A DNA stretch of 64,000 nt from Camillea tinctor (Eukaryota; Ascomycota; Sordariomycetes; Xylariales; Xylariaceae), in the NCBI GenBank assembly GCA_022578605.1, contig MU394063.1:434001-498000 (forward strand), in the 5' to 3' direction. Below, one piece after another: positions 12,710 to 23,890 of the stretch. The position numbers were made by a program, and so were the translations under genes. The notes under the pieces are model-generated. The model was given only the letters and a program-made list of their open reading frames with translations, was not told the origin of the DNA and did no database searches. Numbering within the stretch: position 1 is the stretch's first letter; each line of letters starts with the position of its first letter.

Positions 12710-15001
12710 CTACCCAACCCGATTTATAAAACTCCATTCTCCCCCTTTTTCCGATTGCTCCCGTGATTCATCCATATCCACATCGACATTCACATCCACA
12801 TCTACATCCATATCCATATCATCCGCGTCGGTGCCATTAATGATCCCAGTTCCACTTGCACTTGCGCTTGCGCTTCTCTCCTTCCCTTTCCTCTCTCTCT
12901 TGTCTTTTTCCTTACCCTTATCCTTGTCCATATCCTTGTCCTTGTCCTTGTCTTTATCCTTCTGCCTGGCCTGCTCGTGATACGCCGCTGCCATCTCATC
13001 CATCTCCCTTACCGCAGCCATCCATTGGGGATCATTGCGCACCTTCTCCGGTTGCAAGTCCTTGATTTCGGCCTCGGCTTCTGCCGCCTTGCGCCGCGCC
13101 ACATGCAGAGCTGCCCTACCGAAGTTTCCCTCCGCCTTACGCCTTCCGCGGGCGGCCATCTCTTCGCGTTTGTTGCGTTTCCACTGTTCGGAGCGGGAGC
13201 GTCTCCAATGCACACGGGGATCTATGTAGGCAAAATGCGTGGCCGGTCGTGTCGGCCGCGGGGGTTGAGCATAGTCGGGCATGTAAAAGAGCGGGTCACC
13301 AGGGCGGTTGGGACGGTTGAGGTCGCCGTAGATGTACGAGTCGAACAGCACAGGATCGTGCTGCGCGACGCGGGCCTGCCGGCGTTCTTCGGGCGTCAGG
13401 TGCTTCCAGCTACGTTTGTTCTGCTGGAGGTGCGTGGATAATGGACGAGGTAAGCTACTACTAGGGCCATTATGTGGTGGCCTTATAGGCTCGTTGCTAG
13501 TGGTAAGGGGGTTAAGAGGAGTGTGTGGACGCGGTTGATGTTCTCTATGGATGCCGCTTATCTTAGGGGTTCTGCTTATGTCGGGTTCTATAGTTATCTG
13601 GTTGCCAGGGACCCGGGACTGGACGTTAGGTGGCGTCATGGGCTTTTCCCAGGTAGCAGATGTGTGACTTCCGTTCATGGACGGTCTGCCAGGGGGGTTT
13701 GGTAGAGGACTTTGTCCTCTCTTACTAGCATACGCTTCGTTCTTCTGAAAGTTCTCACCCAGTCTTGGCTCAGAACTTGACAAACCACCCAGCTTAATGG
13801 TTGGTCGAGGAGTTTGGCTTAGCCCAATAGGGTGTTCTAGTTGCCGCTGGCTCGACTCAGGGTTGGGCCGAGGTTGTACGGACGGTGCGGTACCCTTTAC
13901 GCCTTCTTGGGCGAGGTTGTTACTAGGAGATATACTCGAACCTGGGCTTAGTCTATTGCTTGGGAGGAAGTCCTGGAGTTTCCTCTTCGAACCAAAATGG
14001 CCGAGGGGGGGGCTTCTGAGCCTATGGTTAGTCCGGACTTCTGCCCTAGTATTTTCTTCTCGCCGATGGGGCGCGGGGTTATGGCTAGAAGCCTTGTTAA
14101 ATCCATTAAAATGACCATGACGATGGATTATGTGGCCATTGGTGGGCCTGCCGTGAGCAGGTGCAGGATAGTCATGTCTGTGACAATGATGAGCCCCAAC
14201 GTCGTCTTCCGTGAGATCTATTACGACAGATTTATCACCAGCATGCCCTGGAAAGCGAGTTCCCCGCACATTGTTGTTTGGAGCATATAAATTTCGAGGC
14301 GGACTTTTATAGGTTCGTTCCCGATCCAATACACTTCCTTGGTCAACATGCCTCTTAGCTTTAGATGATTCATCTAGAGATATATTTTCGGGGCGAAGCC
14401 TAAAGCCCGACTCCAGCCCACCATGTCCCTCCTCCGAATACCCAGGCACACTCTCGGATGGCATACGACATCTATCTCCAGTCGCTGAGGGATTCAACAC
14501 GTGCGGATCTGGTCTGTTTGTCCCCATTGAAGGTTTCAGTTTGGTTGGTCTCGAGGTCAAGGTCGAGAGCGAGTTTTCGGCAGCAGACGTACGATTTGAA
14601 GTCGGAGAAGCTTGTTCGTATGGTAGCCCTTGGTGAGAAGAGACCTTTGCAGTCTTCCTTGCCACATGCTTGTCAGACAATTGCCTTTTTGAGTTAGGAG
14701 ATGTGGGAGCTGTGGCTGGTGAATGCACTGTTATAGCATCGCCTAATTTCTGATGACTAGAATCTATTCTCTTTACGTCCTCAGGAGCTGGTGACGGGTG
14801 CTGTCTTGGGGGTGAATGCACAGTCGAGTCCCTCTCAGGCTGAGGCGTGGTTTTGATATGAGGACCTTTTTCTGCAGCCTCCATTGCCTTTAGCAGGCTT
14901 TCTCTTCGCTGATGTTCTAGACAGTATGGCCGGTCTACCAAGGCACCTAACTGACAGCCTTCTAACCGACACTTTGGCACAGGGTAGGGGCCGAGGTCCA
15001 T
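12710..15001 (-). CDS. large low-complexity hypothetical protein, 763 aa, N-terminal Cys/His cluster
   Basis: One long open frame. The N-terminus has a Cys/His cluster, C-x4-C-x10-C-x2-H (CRLEGC .. YCLEH), which could be a small zinc-binding knuckle. Residues of about 50 to 480 are Ser/Pro/His-rich and probably disordered. A better conserved-looking block follows (KHLTPEERRQARVAQHDPVL, then tryptophan- and arginine-rich sequence), then an Ala/Glu-rich helix. Near the C-terminus come a Lys/Asp tract (KDKDKDKDKDMDKDKGKEKD) and an alternating Asp-hydrophobic tract (DMDMDVDVDVNVDVDMDE). The basic blocks suggest a nuclear protein, but I do not recognise the family. The ATG at 15001 may not be the true start: the same frame continues upstream through a TGA into another protein-like stretch at about 15061-15125. 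Confidence 0.75.
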   Translation of the reverse strand: MDLGPYPVPKCRLEGCQLGALVDRPYCLEHQRRESLLKAMEAAEKGPHIKTTPQPERDSTVHSPPRQHPSPAPEDVKRIDSSHQKLGDAITVHSPATAPTSPNSKRQLSDKHVARKTAKVSSHQGLPYEQASPTSNRTSAAENSLSTLTSRPTKLKPSMGTNRPDPHVLNPSATGDRCRMPSESVPGYSEEGHGGLESGFRLRPENISLDESSKAKRHVDQGSVLDRERTYKSPPRNLYAPNNNVRGTRFPGHAGDKSVVIDLTEDDVGAHHCHRHDYPAPAHGRPTNGHIIHRHGHFNGFNKASSHNPAPHRREENTRAEVRTNHRLRSPPLGHFGSKRKLQDFLPSNRLSPGSSISPSNNLAQEGVKGTAPSVQPRPNPESSQRQLEHPIGLSQTPRPTIKLGGLSSSEPRLGENFQKNEAYASKRGQSPLPNPPGRPSMNGSHTSATWEKPMTPPNVQSRVPGNQITIEPDISRTPKISGIHREHQPRPHTPLNPLTTSNEPIRPPHNGPSSSLPRPLSTHLQQNKRSWKHLTPEERRQARVAQHDPVLFDSYIYGDLNRPNRPGDPLFYMPDYAQPPRPTRPATHFAYIDPRVHWRRSRSEQWKRNKREEMAARGRRKAEGNFGRAALHVARRKAAEAEAEIKDLQPEKVRNDPQWMAAVREMDEMAAAYHEQARQKDKDKDKDKDMDKDKGKEKDKRERKGKERSASASASGTGIINGTDADDMDMDVDVDVNVDVDMDESREQSEKGGEWSFINRVG
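12768..12970 (-). repeat. two low-complexity coding tracts (Asp-x and Lys-Asp hexamers)
   Basis: On the minus strand, 12893-12970 encodes the Lys-Asp run and 12768-12830 encodes the alternating Asp-Val/Met run. Both are imperfect 6-base tandem repeats inside the coding sequence and are likely to vary in length between isolates. Confidence 0.8.
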
Positions 15002-18000
15002 CTCGAAGACGTCTCCAGGATGTCTCCAAGGTGTACACGTGCTTCAGGACCTCGCAGCACTCAGAATGTACTTGAGGAGCTCGTCATGTGCGAGGCCGCG
15101 CTGCTTTGCGAAAGTAAGGGTAAGAAGATGGAGCCCGTTCCTTTCTGTGTATGTATTGTTGAAGCCGTGTCATGATAGCTTCGATTGGCCCAGAAGATGA
15201 AGTGGTTCTGAGTGTATGTGAAAAGACAGAGCCTAAGCAGTCTAGGAGGAGATTAATAAGTAATCATAGAACAGCAAAGAGGTAGAAAAGTACGTAAGCA
15301 GCAGGGTTAGGGTCTAATCTAACTGTTTATCTTACTTACTAAAAATGAACTGCAGCAGCTGACTCTAGTCAGGTAGGAGGAGATTGTAGAGGCAGGTGGA
15401 TAGGTAACAAGACCTATAAAGCAAATAGACTAATAACCATTAGCTTTTTCTTTTTTCTTCTTTTTTTTTTGCGATAGTAATTAAAAGCTCAAGAAGGCTA
15501 TAAGTGACTTGGAAAGGTATAAGGGGAAATTAGAGAAAGGGGGGAAATAAAAGAGAAAGAGAAAATTTATATACAAGCCTATTTTAACTTTAATAGCCGA
15601 ATTCGAAAGGGAAAAGAGGGAGAAAAAGGAAAGAAAGAAATCGTGTTCCTATAGTAATTCTTAGTCAGCGTGTTCCATATTAAAATGAGGGGTGTGTGTG
15701 CAAGTGGTTGATGGCGAAATTCGTTGGAAGTTGTTGTTAGAGGAAAATGATTCAAGAAATCATCAAATCATTGGCTGGTCTCAGATCTTTTCAGTTTTTC
15801 TTTTTCATTTCGTCAACCTGCAGGAAACAGCGGCTTTGAGACCCAAACCTCTCTCGACCTCGGAAAGGTGACCTCTCCCCCCCCCTGGAATATCCTCTAA
15901 GCCGCAGCCTTTGGCCATGCCTCATTGTAGTATTGCAAGGCTAGGCTCCGAATAGCAGCTCGTGTTTTACAATGTGTCTTTGTTCCGTATATCGGACGAT
16001 CCAATGGTGCTGATGAATCCCAATAAGACGGGGAAACCCAAGACGCAGCTTTTGTTATATACCTTGTAATTATTATTACCATTTTGGAAAAATAGTAATA
16101 ATAATAAATCGATGAATAATAAGCCGTGCTTTTTGCAAGCGAGGAGGGCATCTCAGAACCAGAAGTTCCCAAGTGCAGTCCGACCTTTTACCATGTCGCT
16201 CATCACTGACCAGCCAGATTTTGAAAGCATAGTATACCCTACCTAACAGTAGGAATATGGGCGATTATACGGATCCGCATATGGGTAAATAATTACAACT
16301 CACCGGGGCGGTATAGTATGGCTGTGGCCTCACAAAATGATGTCCATCGGAAATAGCGCGGTGGTTCGGGCCGTTGCTGTTGCTTTTGCTGTTGCTTGTT
16401 GCAGCCGCGGTTGCGATGAGCAACGAGTAAAAGCAAGACGAAGCCGGTCGCAAACACGTCTCGTTATCCGGGTCGGCATAAACAATGACAACCCCAAATA
16501 AATCACAGCCGGCAGGTCGCGTTCATTACCGGCCATCCATCGATTCTCATTCCGAAGCCCGTTGGTGAGATGCCGACCATAGAGGAAAAAAAAGGGGTGG
16601 GAAGAAATGGTTTTGAAGGTAGGTAGGTTCTAGTATGTGTATGTGTATGTGTATTGAGGTGTTAAAAGGGTTTAAACGCGTAGGCGGGAGCGGATGGATT
16701 TCAACTAGGTTAGCTTAGATTTAGGAGGATGAAGAAGTAGTTACGGGAGAGGTATAACCTTGCTTGTGGGACCTATCTTACCTTAACAATCTGCACGGAG
16801 TATCGAATTGGGGACCTAGACCTGGCCCGTGCATTACTAGTACACCGCGCTGAATTCCGATTCATCCAATGAGATCGGATCGGGATAACAAATATCCCTG
16901 TCGTACTTTCCATGAAGGTGATAGAAGTGGTAGCACTTTCTACTGCTAGTACTACTACTACTAGTAGTAAAGCATTACTTCCTGATAGTTCCTTCCCATT
17001 TAAAGATTTAAGTACTACTAGTGACATACCTGGGAGTGTTCAAAGTAGTATTACAGTATCGCCTTCCAGTCTTAAAAAATTAACACTCCTTAGTATTTGG
17101 TGTCAATCGGTGGACGTAAGTGGACCCACGTGTCATAGATAAAACGGTGTAAGTGGTAATACTGCCTACTATGGAGACACAGCTACACATAAAAAATGGA
17201 AGACGAGCAAACACCTACTAGGGCTACTATGTAAAATACATTGTATTTGAAATATTTATATTAGATATCTAGTGAGAAGTATATTCAAACCCATTTATTT
17301 TTAGAACCTAAGTATAACCTGGCTTGGTATACATTTTACTCAACAAGCCCTAGACGTATAGAATATTAGATGAATATAGTCCTATCTAGGCGGTATCGGG
17401 AACGTGGGTGTAAATGTAGCTATAAGATGAAGATGGCTCGGCTTAACACATGACAGTGATTCCTAGTAATGTTATAATGCAAACAAATAAGGGTTTTCCT
17501 TCTTCATTAAAGAGTAATAAACTAATTAATATGTGGCTCATTGATAGCCTATAACATATACAGCATGTAGCCATCGATGTAAGAGTTGAGGAAACCAAGT
17601 GTTGGTTCTCCGTTGTGTAACTCCAGCTATAATCACGGTCCTCCCTAAAGCAGACATTAAATCGAAATGTATTGCATAATGCATTTACATAGAGCATAAA
17701 GGCCGCATGTTCATACTCTATTCGTAGCTGTCATGCTATCATTTCATACATGGTATATACATAGGGTACCTAGATTGAAGTCTATTATGAGACACCTATA
17801 ATGTACTAATGTTAATAGACAATCGAAGTGTCGTTATATGGAGGACTATAATCACAACTGGCTATCGGACACCATGTCTTGCCTTATGAATGGTCGCGTT
17901 CTAAACCAAACGTCCCCAAATGGCCGTTTCACCCTATAACAGTTATGTGGTATTGCCTTCTTGATTTTATATCTCTAGCTCAACGCTGAAATTAGTGGTT

Positions 18001-21000
18001 TACTAGAGCGATGTGTAGCGATTTGAAGAGATTTTTGACATCCACAATGTATTATATACATTATATACCATAGTTTACGCAGGTAATGAAGGGAGGTATG
18101 GCATGTATTATGATGCGTACTCCGTATGGAGAGAAAGTGTAGGTAGTAGTTAGCGTTCTTGCCCGAGGAGCTCGAACTAAACAGACACGATAGCATGGAA
18201 TATATACATACAAATAGGTCACTGGGTTTCAGCAACCCCAGCACTCGAGGAGTATGACTTTGGCCTCTCAGATCGCAACATTCAAACTCTCCTACAGCAT
18301 TTAGTATCATGTGTTACAGTGGGACCTTTAGCTGTCGTTGGATATACAAAGGTTGACCTCATATGTCAGAGGTATCTTAGGTAGTTGTAGATATAATTTG
18401 AGTAGAAACCCCCGATTACTGCTTCCATGCACCTCCGCAATCTATGTACTGAAACTGAGGATTTATCTTTCAATTGAATAAATGCAAGGTTCGGAGTGAC
18501 TCAGTTGTGTATGTTTTACCTAGTATTACTAGCCCGGAAAACATCGTAACCTATCATCTCGTAGTCGGACTATAGAGTCTCATTAGATGGGTACACCGGA
18601 GAAGCCGGCCCGTAGCGACACTTCGGGTCAAGAGCGCCGAGAGGCTGTTTCGCGGGCTTAAATGCCCATTACCTAGCAAGATATTCCTCAGGGTACCCAG
18701 CTTCTCCGCAGCTTGCCTCCGACCACACGACAGTATAAAATTGGAACTAGATACTGATTCGCTGCTACACACACATGGGCTTAGTTTCAGATAGAGTAAA
18801 GCACCCAACATCAAAGCTGCATAGTAAGCATAGAACTCCAGGAAACAGGGCATGCGAGGCCTTTTCGATCATCAACGTAACTATGACTGTACACAACAGC
18901 TCCGCTGACGAAGAGTGTTAGACATGTGAAGTGTTGCCACCCCCGAGCTACACTATCATCGACGTGAAACCCGATTATCTAAAACCAAAAGATCGGGTTA
19001 CTGTCTTTTGAATCAGCGCTAGACCTAAGCACGCAGCTAGAATGATATGTGTAATCCTGATTCAAGGAGCCTACTCAAGTGATTCATGCAGCTAGACACT
19101 TTATCGTAGTAGAGTCTCGGTTGCCGGCGGCAATATATTGAAAGCTTTCAATCCGATAATATGTGATGAAGAATAACCAAGTGGATGTTTTTGGCGTTGA
19201 TGGAAACGCGGTATTGAGAACAATACTTCATTCCATTATGCATTTGGGTGTCTCTGAAGCAGCCCTGGATCGTCTCATCTCCTATTTATTCTAGGTTAGA
19301 AAATCCATCTTGAAGGTGATCATATCGTTGGCGGCTATCGGCCTCCTGTTTCAAGCGCAAGTAGTTTGCGGAGAAGGACGCGCGACATCTTCAAATAACG
19401 AATCCGTCTTTTAGCTTAATCTCATGTCATGTTAATGACAGCGCCTGGCCAAAAATCGACATGTTTATTACGCTTCGCAGTGCTGATTAACGTCGGACGA
19501 TATTCCCTCGCGGTCCTCTCCTGTAACTGCCACTAGGGAGCTCAAAGTGCCTGTCAATATCAGCATGTGATGCTATCGGCTGCCCTTGGTAAAACAAGCG
19601 CTGGCGGTTGCGCAATTGATCGACTTGGATGCGTTGTCCTCCGGCGAAGAAAACCCCTAAATTGCGAAAAGAGCAAGCATGTGACAGGAGAAGAATCGAG
19701 AAACATCCGAAAGATTATGCGAAACGACTCACATTATATAGTCATCCATTCGGGAAATTGCACTCGGAACTCGTCATTCGGTTAAGAAATATCCTGTAAT
19801 TTGTCACGTTCCGTCCGTGTGTTCGGACGGAATGACGACGATGAAGAGCATTAGATCTTACATTGGATTGAGTGAGATTGGGAGTTGGCTCCGGACCCGC
19901 TTGCTCGTGAAGTCTAGTGTTGGTAGACAAAAAAAACATCGGACGACTCCGATCACACCACATCGTACCATAAGCCACATTAAAACAGACCAGAATCCCA
20001 TCACTTTACGAGCAAGAATAAGAATAGGAATGGGAATAGGAATGGAAACATACAAATGAGGAAATTTCATCTCTGGGTCCCCGAAATCGTCTACCTAGTT
20101 CTCCGTTATTGGGTTTGTTGTACAGCTACGTCTCCGAGTTCTTCCCTATGGGGAAAATGAGTTCGCCGATATAGAGCCAATAACAACACTCGGAATTCTC
20201 ATTATTCTAGAACGCAAGTCTACTCATTCTTTGCATCTGTGCCCCCATCCCCAACTTCAACCTATGTATAACTGTGCTTTTTGGGTACACTACACCACAA
20301 TACGTTAAAGCCTCCTTTTTTCTTCCCTGAAGGATTCTCCTCCACATCTTGCAACACCCCATAAGGGCTATTTGTGGCATGACATGACCCCCTAGACGCG
20401 GATCATTTAGGACCCGCCCTATACTATTGCCTGGCCACGTTCCCGTAGGTACATAGTTGTTTTGATGTTCTATGCACAGCTGACAGTTTGCACTAAAACC
20501 CCATACCATGGATTAGGTAGCGCAACCCAAGACTTCTTTGCTTTCTTCTGTCTACCTAGGGGTCCAGAAGGAACAAGGGGGTTACGGGATAGGTTTATAC
20601 GGTACACTACCAGGTAGTACGTACCTAGTTGCCAAAGCCTGGCCTGGCCTCGACTTCTGATCACCCGCGCTTTATTTCCCCCAAAGGCCGGAACCGAAAA
20701 GGAAAATCTCACCTAGAAAGATAAAATAGCACACATGGCATAAACCAGTGTAATAACCACGATCCCCAGCAAGCTCACTTACCAAATTCGTGAGCCGTGG
20801 CCTGACATTTCTGGGATCTGGGAGGGAAAAGGTGGGGAGGAAGTAAGGCGCCGCCCCCCTTCCAGCCGGGTCAAAGGGAACCCCCCCGTTGGGTTTTCTT
20901 CCTCCTCCGCCGCCGCCCGCCTACCGTTCGCTCATCTCCTAACGTTTTCGACGTTGAATTCCGGGAGAAGGGGCAGCCCAGCCCAGCGAAGCGAAACCCA

Positions 21001-21554
21001 GGTGGTCGGGATCACACGCGAGCTAAGGTGTATGTACCATTATGCCAGCACGTAACACGTAGATACGGCAGGGTACCCTCTTCGTAAGGCTTGTTAGCGA
21101 AGATCAGGCGGGATTTTCTCAGCTCGTACGTTGTTGACTCAGCTCTCTTCCCCGGGAGCGGCGACCTTCTCGCTGGAATATGGTAAGGGGGGAGGGAGGG
21201 GTACAGCCTGTCATTGTATGTAGCTATTCCGTAGTGTAGGTAGGCAAGTACCGCGTTACCGCCCCCGAGTTCCGTCATCGTAATTATCGTGGGTCAGACG
21301 TATAAGAATCTCCTGACACCACCGCCTCCCAGTTGTAGGATTTCCCTGGATATTCCATCACCAAGATCATCTACACAGTCCTCCAGTGTATACATACATA
21401 CATACACATTCCACCCATCCTCTCCAAGACTCAGATCTCATCTCATCTCATCTCTCTTCGACTATACATATCACACCCCGGGAAAGCATCCTTCGACTTC
21501 CACTGTTCTGAATAGCTTCACTACACTTTAATTCAACAACCCAAACAATAAACC
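15002..21554. other. 6.5-kb gene-poor AT-rich spacer
   Basis: No gene can be supported. The first 120 bases may hold an upstream exon of the 12710-15001 gene. The rest has only short, domain-free open frames on both strands (such as 15897-16172, 16773-17027, 16912-17142, 17975-18310 and 18554-18853). At 19809-19832 there is a perfect 9-bp-stem hairpin. The last 300 bases are pyrimidine-rich and look like the promoter and 5' leader of the next small gene. Confidence 0.5.
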
Positions 21555-21873
21555 ATGTCGGCCATTCCAGTCCAAGCTGCTGCTCGTCTCCGGACCCCAG
21601 CTCTCCCAGCCTGGCGCCAGTTCATCCGCTCGATCGAGCCCCCGACGTCACCCAGACCCAGCTTCGCCTCTCAGCGCGGCGACTGGGGTCGCATTGCAAG
21701 GGCCCGAGTCCAACAGGCCGCTATGTAAGCTTTTCCTTTATACTCATCAATTTTGCTTGTATATCTTTCCATCTTTACTGACTTTGCTTCTTCCCCTTAG
21801 CTACGCTCCCGGTATGGGTCTTGTCCTCGGCTGGCCTTGGCTCGCTAAGGCCATGCTCGACGGCCACATGTAA
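21555..21873 (+). CDS. small probable mitochondrial membrane protein, 80 aa, two exons
   Basis: Exon 1 is 21555-21724 (MSAIPVQAAARLRTPALPAW ..) and exon 2 is 21801-21873, joined in phase across GTAAGC..CCCCTTAG (codon AT|C). The 80-residue product has an Arg/Ala-rich, acid-poor N-terminus typical of a mitochondrial presequence, a middle WGRIARARVQQAAI, and a short hydrophobic C-terminal segment APGMGLVLGWPWLAKAML. The ATG context (aaccATG) is good, and a long CT-rich leader precedes it. The size and architecture fit a supernumerary subunit of a respiratory or ATP synthase complex, but I cannot name the family. Each exon is too short to stand out alone; the spliced protein is convincing. Confidence 0.72.
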
Positions 21874-22405
21874 ACGGAAAAGAAAGGAAATGGATGATAT
21901 ATAACACTCATACTCTATATCATGGCCTCCCCTATTCTTCAACACTGATCTCGCCAAATACTCCTTGCCTACCACATACAATACTCCCCCAACCAAAAAA
22001 CCAAACCATCTTTAACTGAGATGTCTATCTTCTATGTACATACATTCATGTTTATACCCACATCCACATTTAAGGAGAATCTGAAGAAGAAAAAGAAAAG
22101 AAAGAGTGGCGGACGACTTAATAACTCTACCTGTCTGTCTATGCAGACACAAAATCATTGACACAACTACATACCTATAGATCTAAAGGGGAAAGGAGGA
22201 AGAGTGACGAGGGAGATCGAAAGAGAAGGACGATTTGTATATAGCCAGACACGAACAGATAAAACACACCAAAAAATATTAAACAGTTCATCTACATTTC
22301 TATTCTTTATGCACACCATTCCTATCCATCCTGTTATGTAACATCTCTACTATATATATATATATACCCATATCCCCCCTCCCCTCCTCCGATTTTACCC
22401 TTCCC
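21874..22405. other. intergenic, convergent 3' ends
   Basis: AT-rich 3' flanks containing a (TA)n stretch near 22352-22366. No gene seen. Confidence 0.5.
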
Positions 22406-23890
22406 TCAATCATTATACTCCAAATACCCGTCCCTCCCCTCCGGCACATGCATCTTCCTCGCGCGCATCATGGCCTCCTCGCCACCGCCTCCCTCCCGTA
22501 GCACCTCGACGGTCCTCGCATAATTCGCCTCGGCATACGCCTCGGCGTCGAAATCCAGCAGCCAGGCCTCGCGCCGCAAGCGCAGGCGATCGGGGTTGTC
22601 GCGGGCGGCGGCGAAGTCGGCCTTGTGCCAGATGTCGCGGGTCTGCTCGCCGGTCTTCTGGGCGGAGCGCACGCGCTCGTAGCGCAGGGCCTCGAAGGCG
22701 GCGACGGCCTCCTGGACGCGGTCCGCGCCCGCGCGCCGCAGGCACACCGCCGCCGTCGCGCCGTCCTCCATGGCCTGGCTCGCGCCCTGGATCGACGTCG
22801 GCAGGAACGGGTGCGCGGCGTCCCCCAGCAGCGCGATGCGCCGCCCCCCCGAGATCCAGGTCGGTAGCGGGTCGCGGTACACGAGCTTCCAGTCGATCAG
22901 CGGGGAGGGCGTCTTGTCGAGGATCTTCTGCACGATGGGGTCCCAGCCCTCGAGCACTTTGCGGGCGTCGGAGAGGGGGGCCTCGAGCTGCCAGCTTTCT
23001 TCGATGTCTTGGTCGTCCTGCGTTTTGTTTAGTGTATTATTTCCGGGGAGAGGTTATAATGAGAATCCCATCACTAATTTTTTGTTTTTGGAGGGGAAGA
23101 GGGGAGGGGAAGAATTATGGACAGTGGGAGAACAAAAACCCACCTTATGCGTGCAAACCCACGAAAAGTCCTGCCCCTTCTTGATCGACGCGGCGATGAA
23201 GTGCACGTCGGGCCCCAGCCAGCAGACGTGCTTGTCCCCGTAGTCGGTCAGGAACTTGAGGTCGGGGTCCTTCGAGATCTCGTCGGCGTCGAACCAGCTG
23301 CGGTAGACAGCGTACCCGGACGCTTTGGGCTTATCCTCGAAGCCGAGCACGATCTTCCTCCCGCGGCTGCGCACGCCCTCGGCCGCGAGCACCACGTCGG
23401 CCGTGATGCGCTCCCCGCCCTCGAGCAGCACGCCCGCTTCGCTCTCGTCCTCGAAGTAGTCCTCCACGCGCGCGCCGAGGCGCACGTCGATGCCCAGCAC
23501 GTCGCGCGCGTGGCGGTAGACGATCTCGTGGAACTCGCCGCGGTGGCCGTCGTACCGGATGCCCCAGCTGGCCTCCTCGGCGGACCAGGTCTGCGTGAGC
23601 AGGGTCTCGCCCGTCCAGGTCTTGATGGTGAGGCCGTCGGCGCGGTGGCTGATGGGCTCGAGCTGCTCGGCGACGCCCGGCCACCGCTGGAAGATGCGCG
23701 ACGAGTTCGGCGCGAACGAGATGATGTCGCCCAGCAGCTTGAGCTCGGGGAACTTCTCCAGCAGGGTCACCGAGTGCCCGTGCCGGTGGCACTCGATGGC
23801 CGCCGTCAGACCCGCGAACCCGGCGCCTACGACGAGGACGCGGATTCCCGTCTTTTGCGGCGGGGGAGTGGAGGGTTGCGGTGCGGTCAT
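22406..23890 (-). CDS. FAD-dependent aromatic-ring monooxygenase, salicylate hydroxylase-like, 452 aa
   Basis: Two exons on the minus strand: 23890-23144 and 23017-22406 (249 + 203 codons, phase 0), with a GTGGGT..CGCAG intron. The protein has the class A flavoprotein monooxygenase layout. The N-terminal dinucleotide-binding loop is VLVVGAGFAGLTAA (about residues 18-31). A middle motif AAEGVRS stands at the DG-motif position. The second FAD motif is LLGDAAHPFLPTSIQGASQA. Such enzymes use NAD(P)H and O2 to hydroxylate, often decarboxylatively, phenolic acids. The usual Asp of the DG motif (GADG) is replaced by Glu here. There is no signal peptide, so it is cytosolic. It lies head to head with an MFS transporter (808 bases between starts), suggesting shared control and linked handling of one small molecule. 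The exact substrate is unknown. Confidence 0.9.

Noticed and set aside
13472..14290. Several plus-strand frames within the 763-aa minus-strand gene.
   Set aside because: Composition is the complement of the Ser/Pro/His-rich sense protein; no domain or conserved motif.
16773..17142. Opposed open frames with Thr/Ser or Val runs around CTA/TAG trinucleotides, considered as a transposon remnant.
   Set aside because: The runs come from a short CTA/AGT simple repeat; no transposase, reverse transcriptase or terminal repeats could be recognised.
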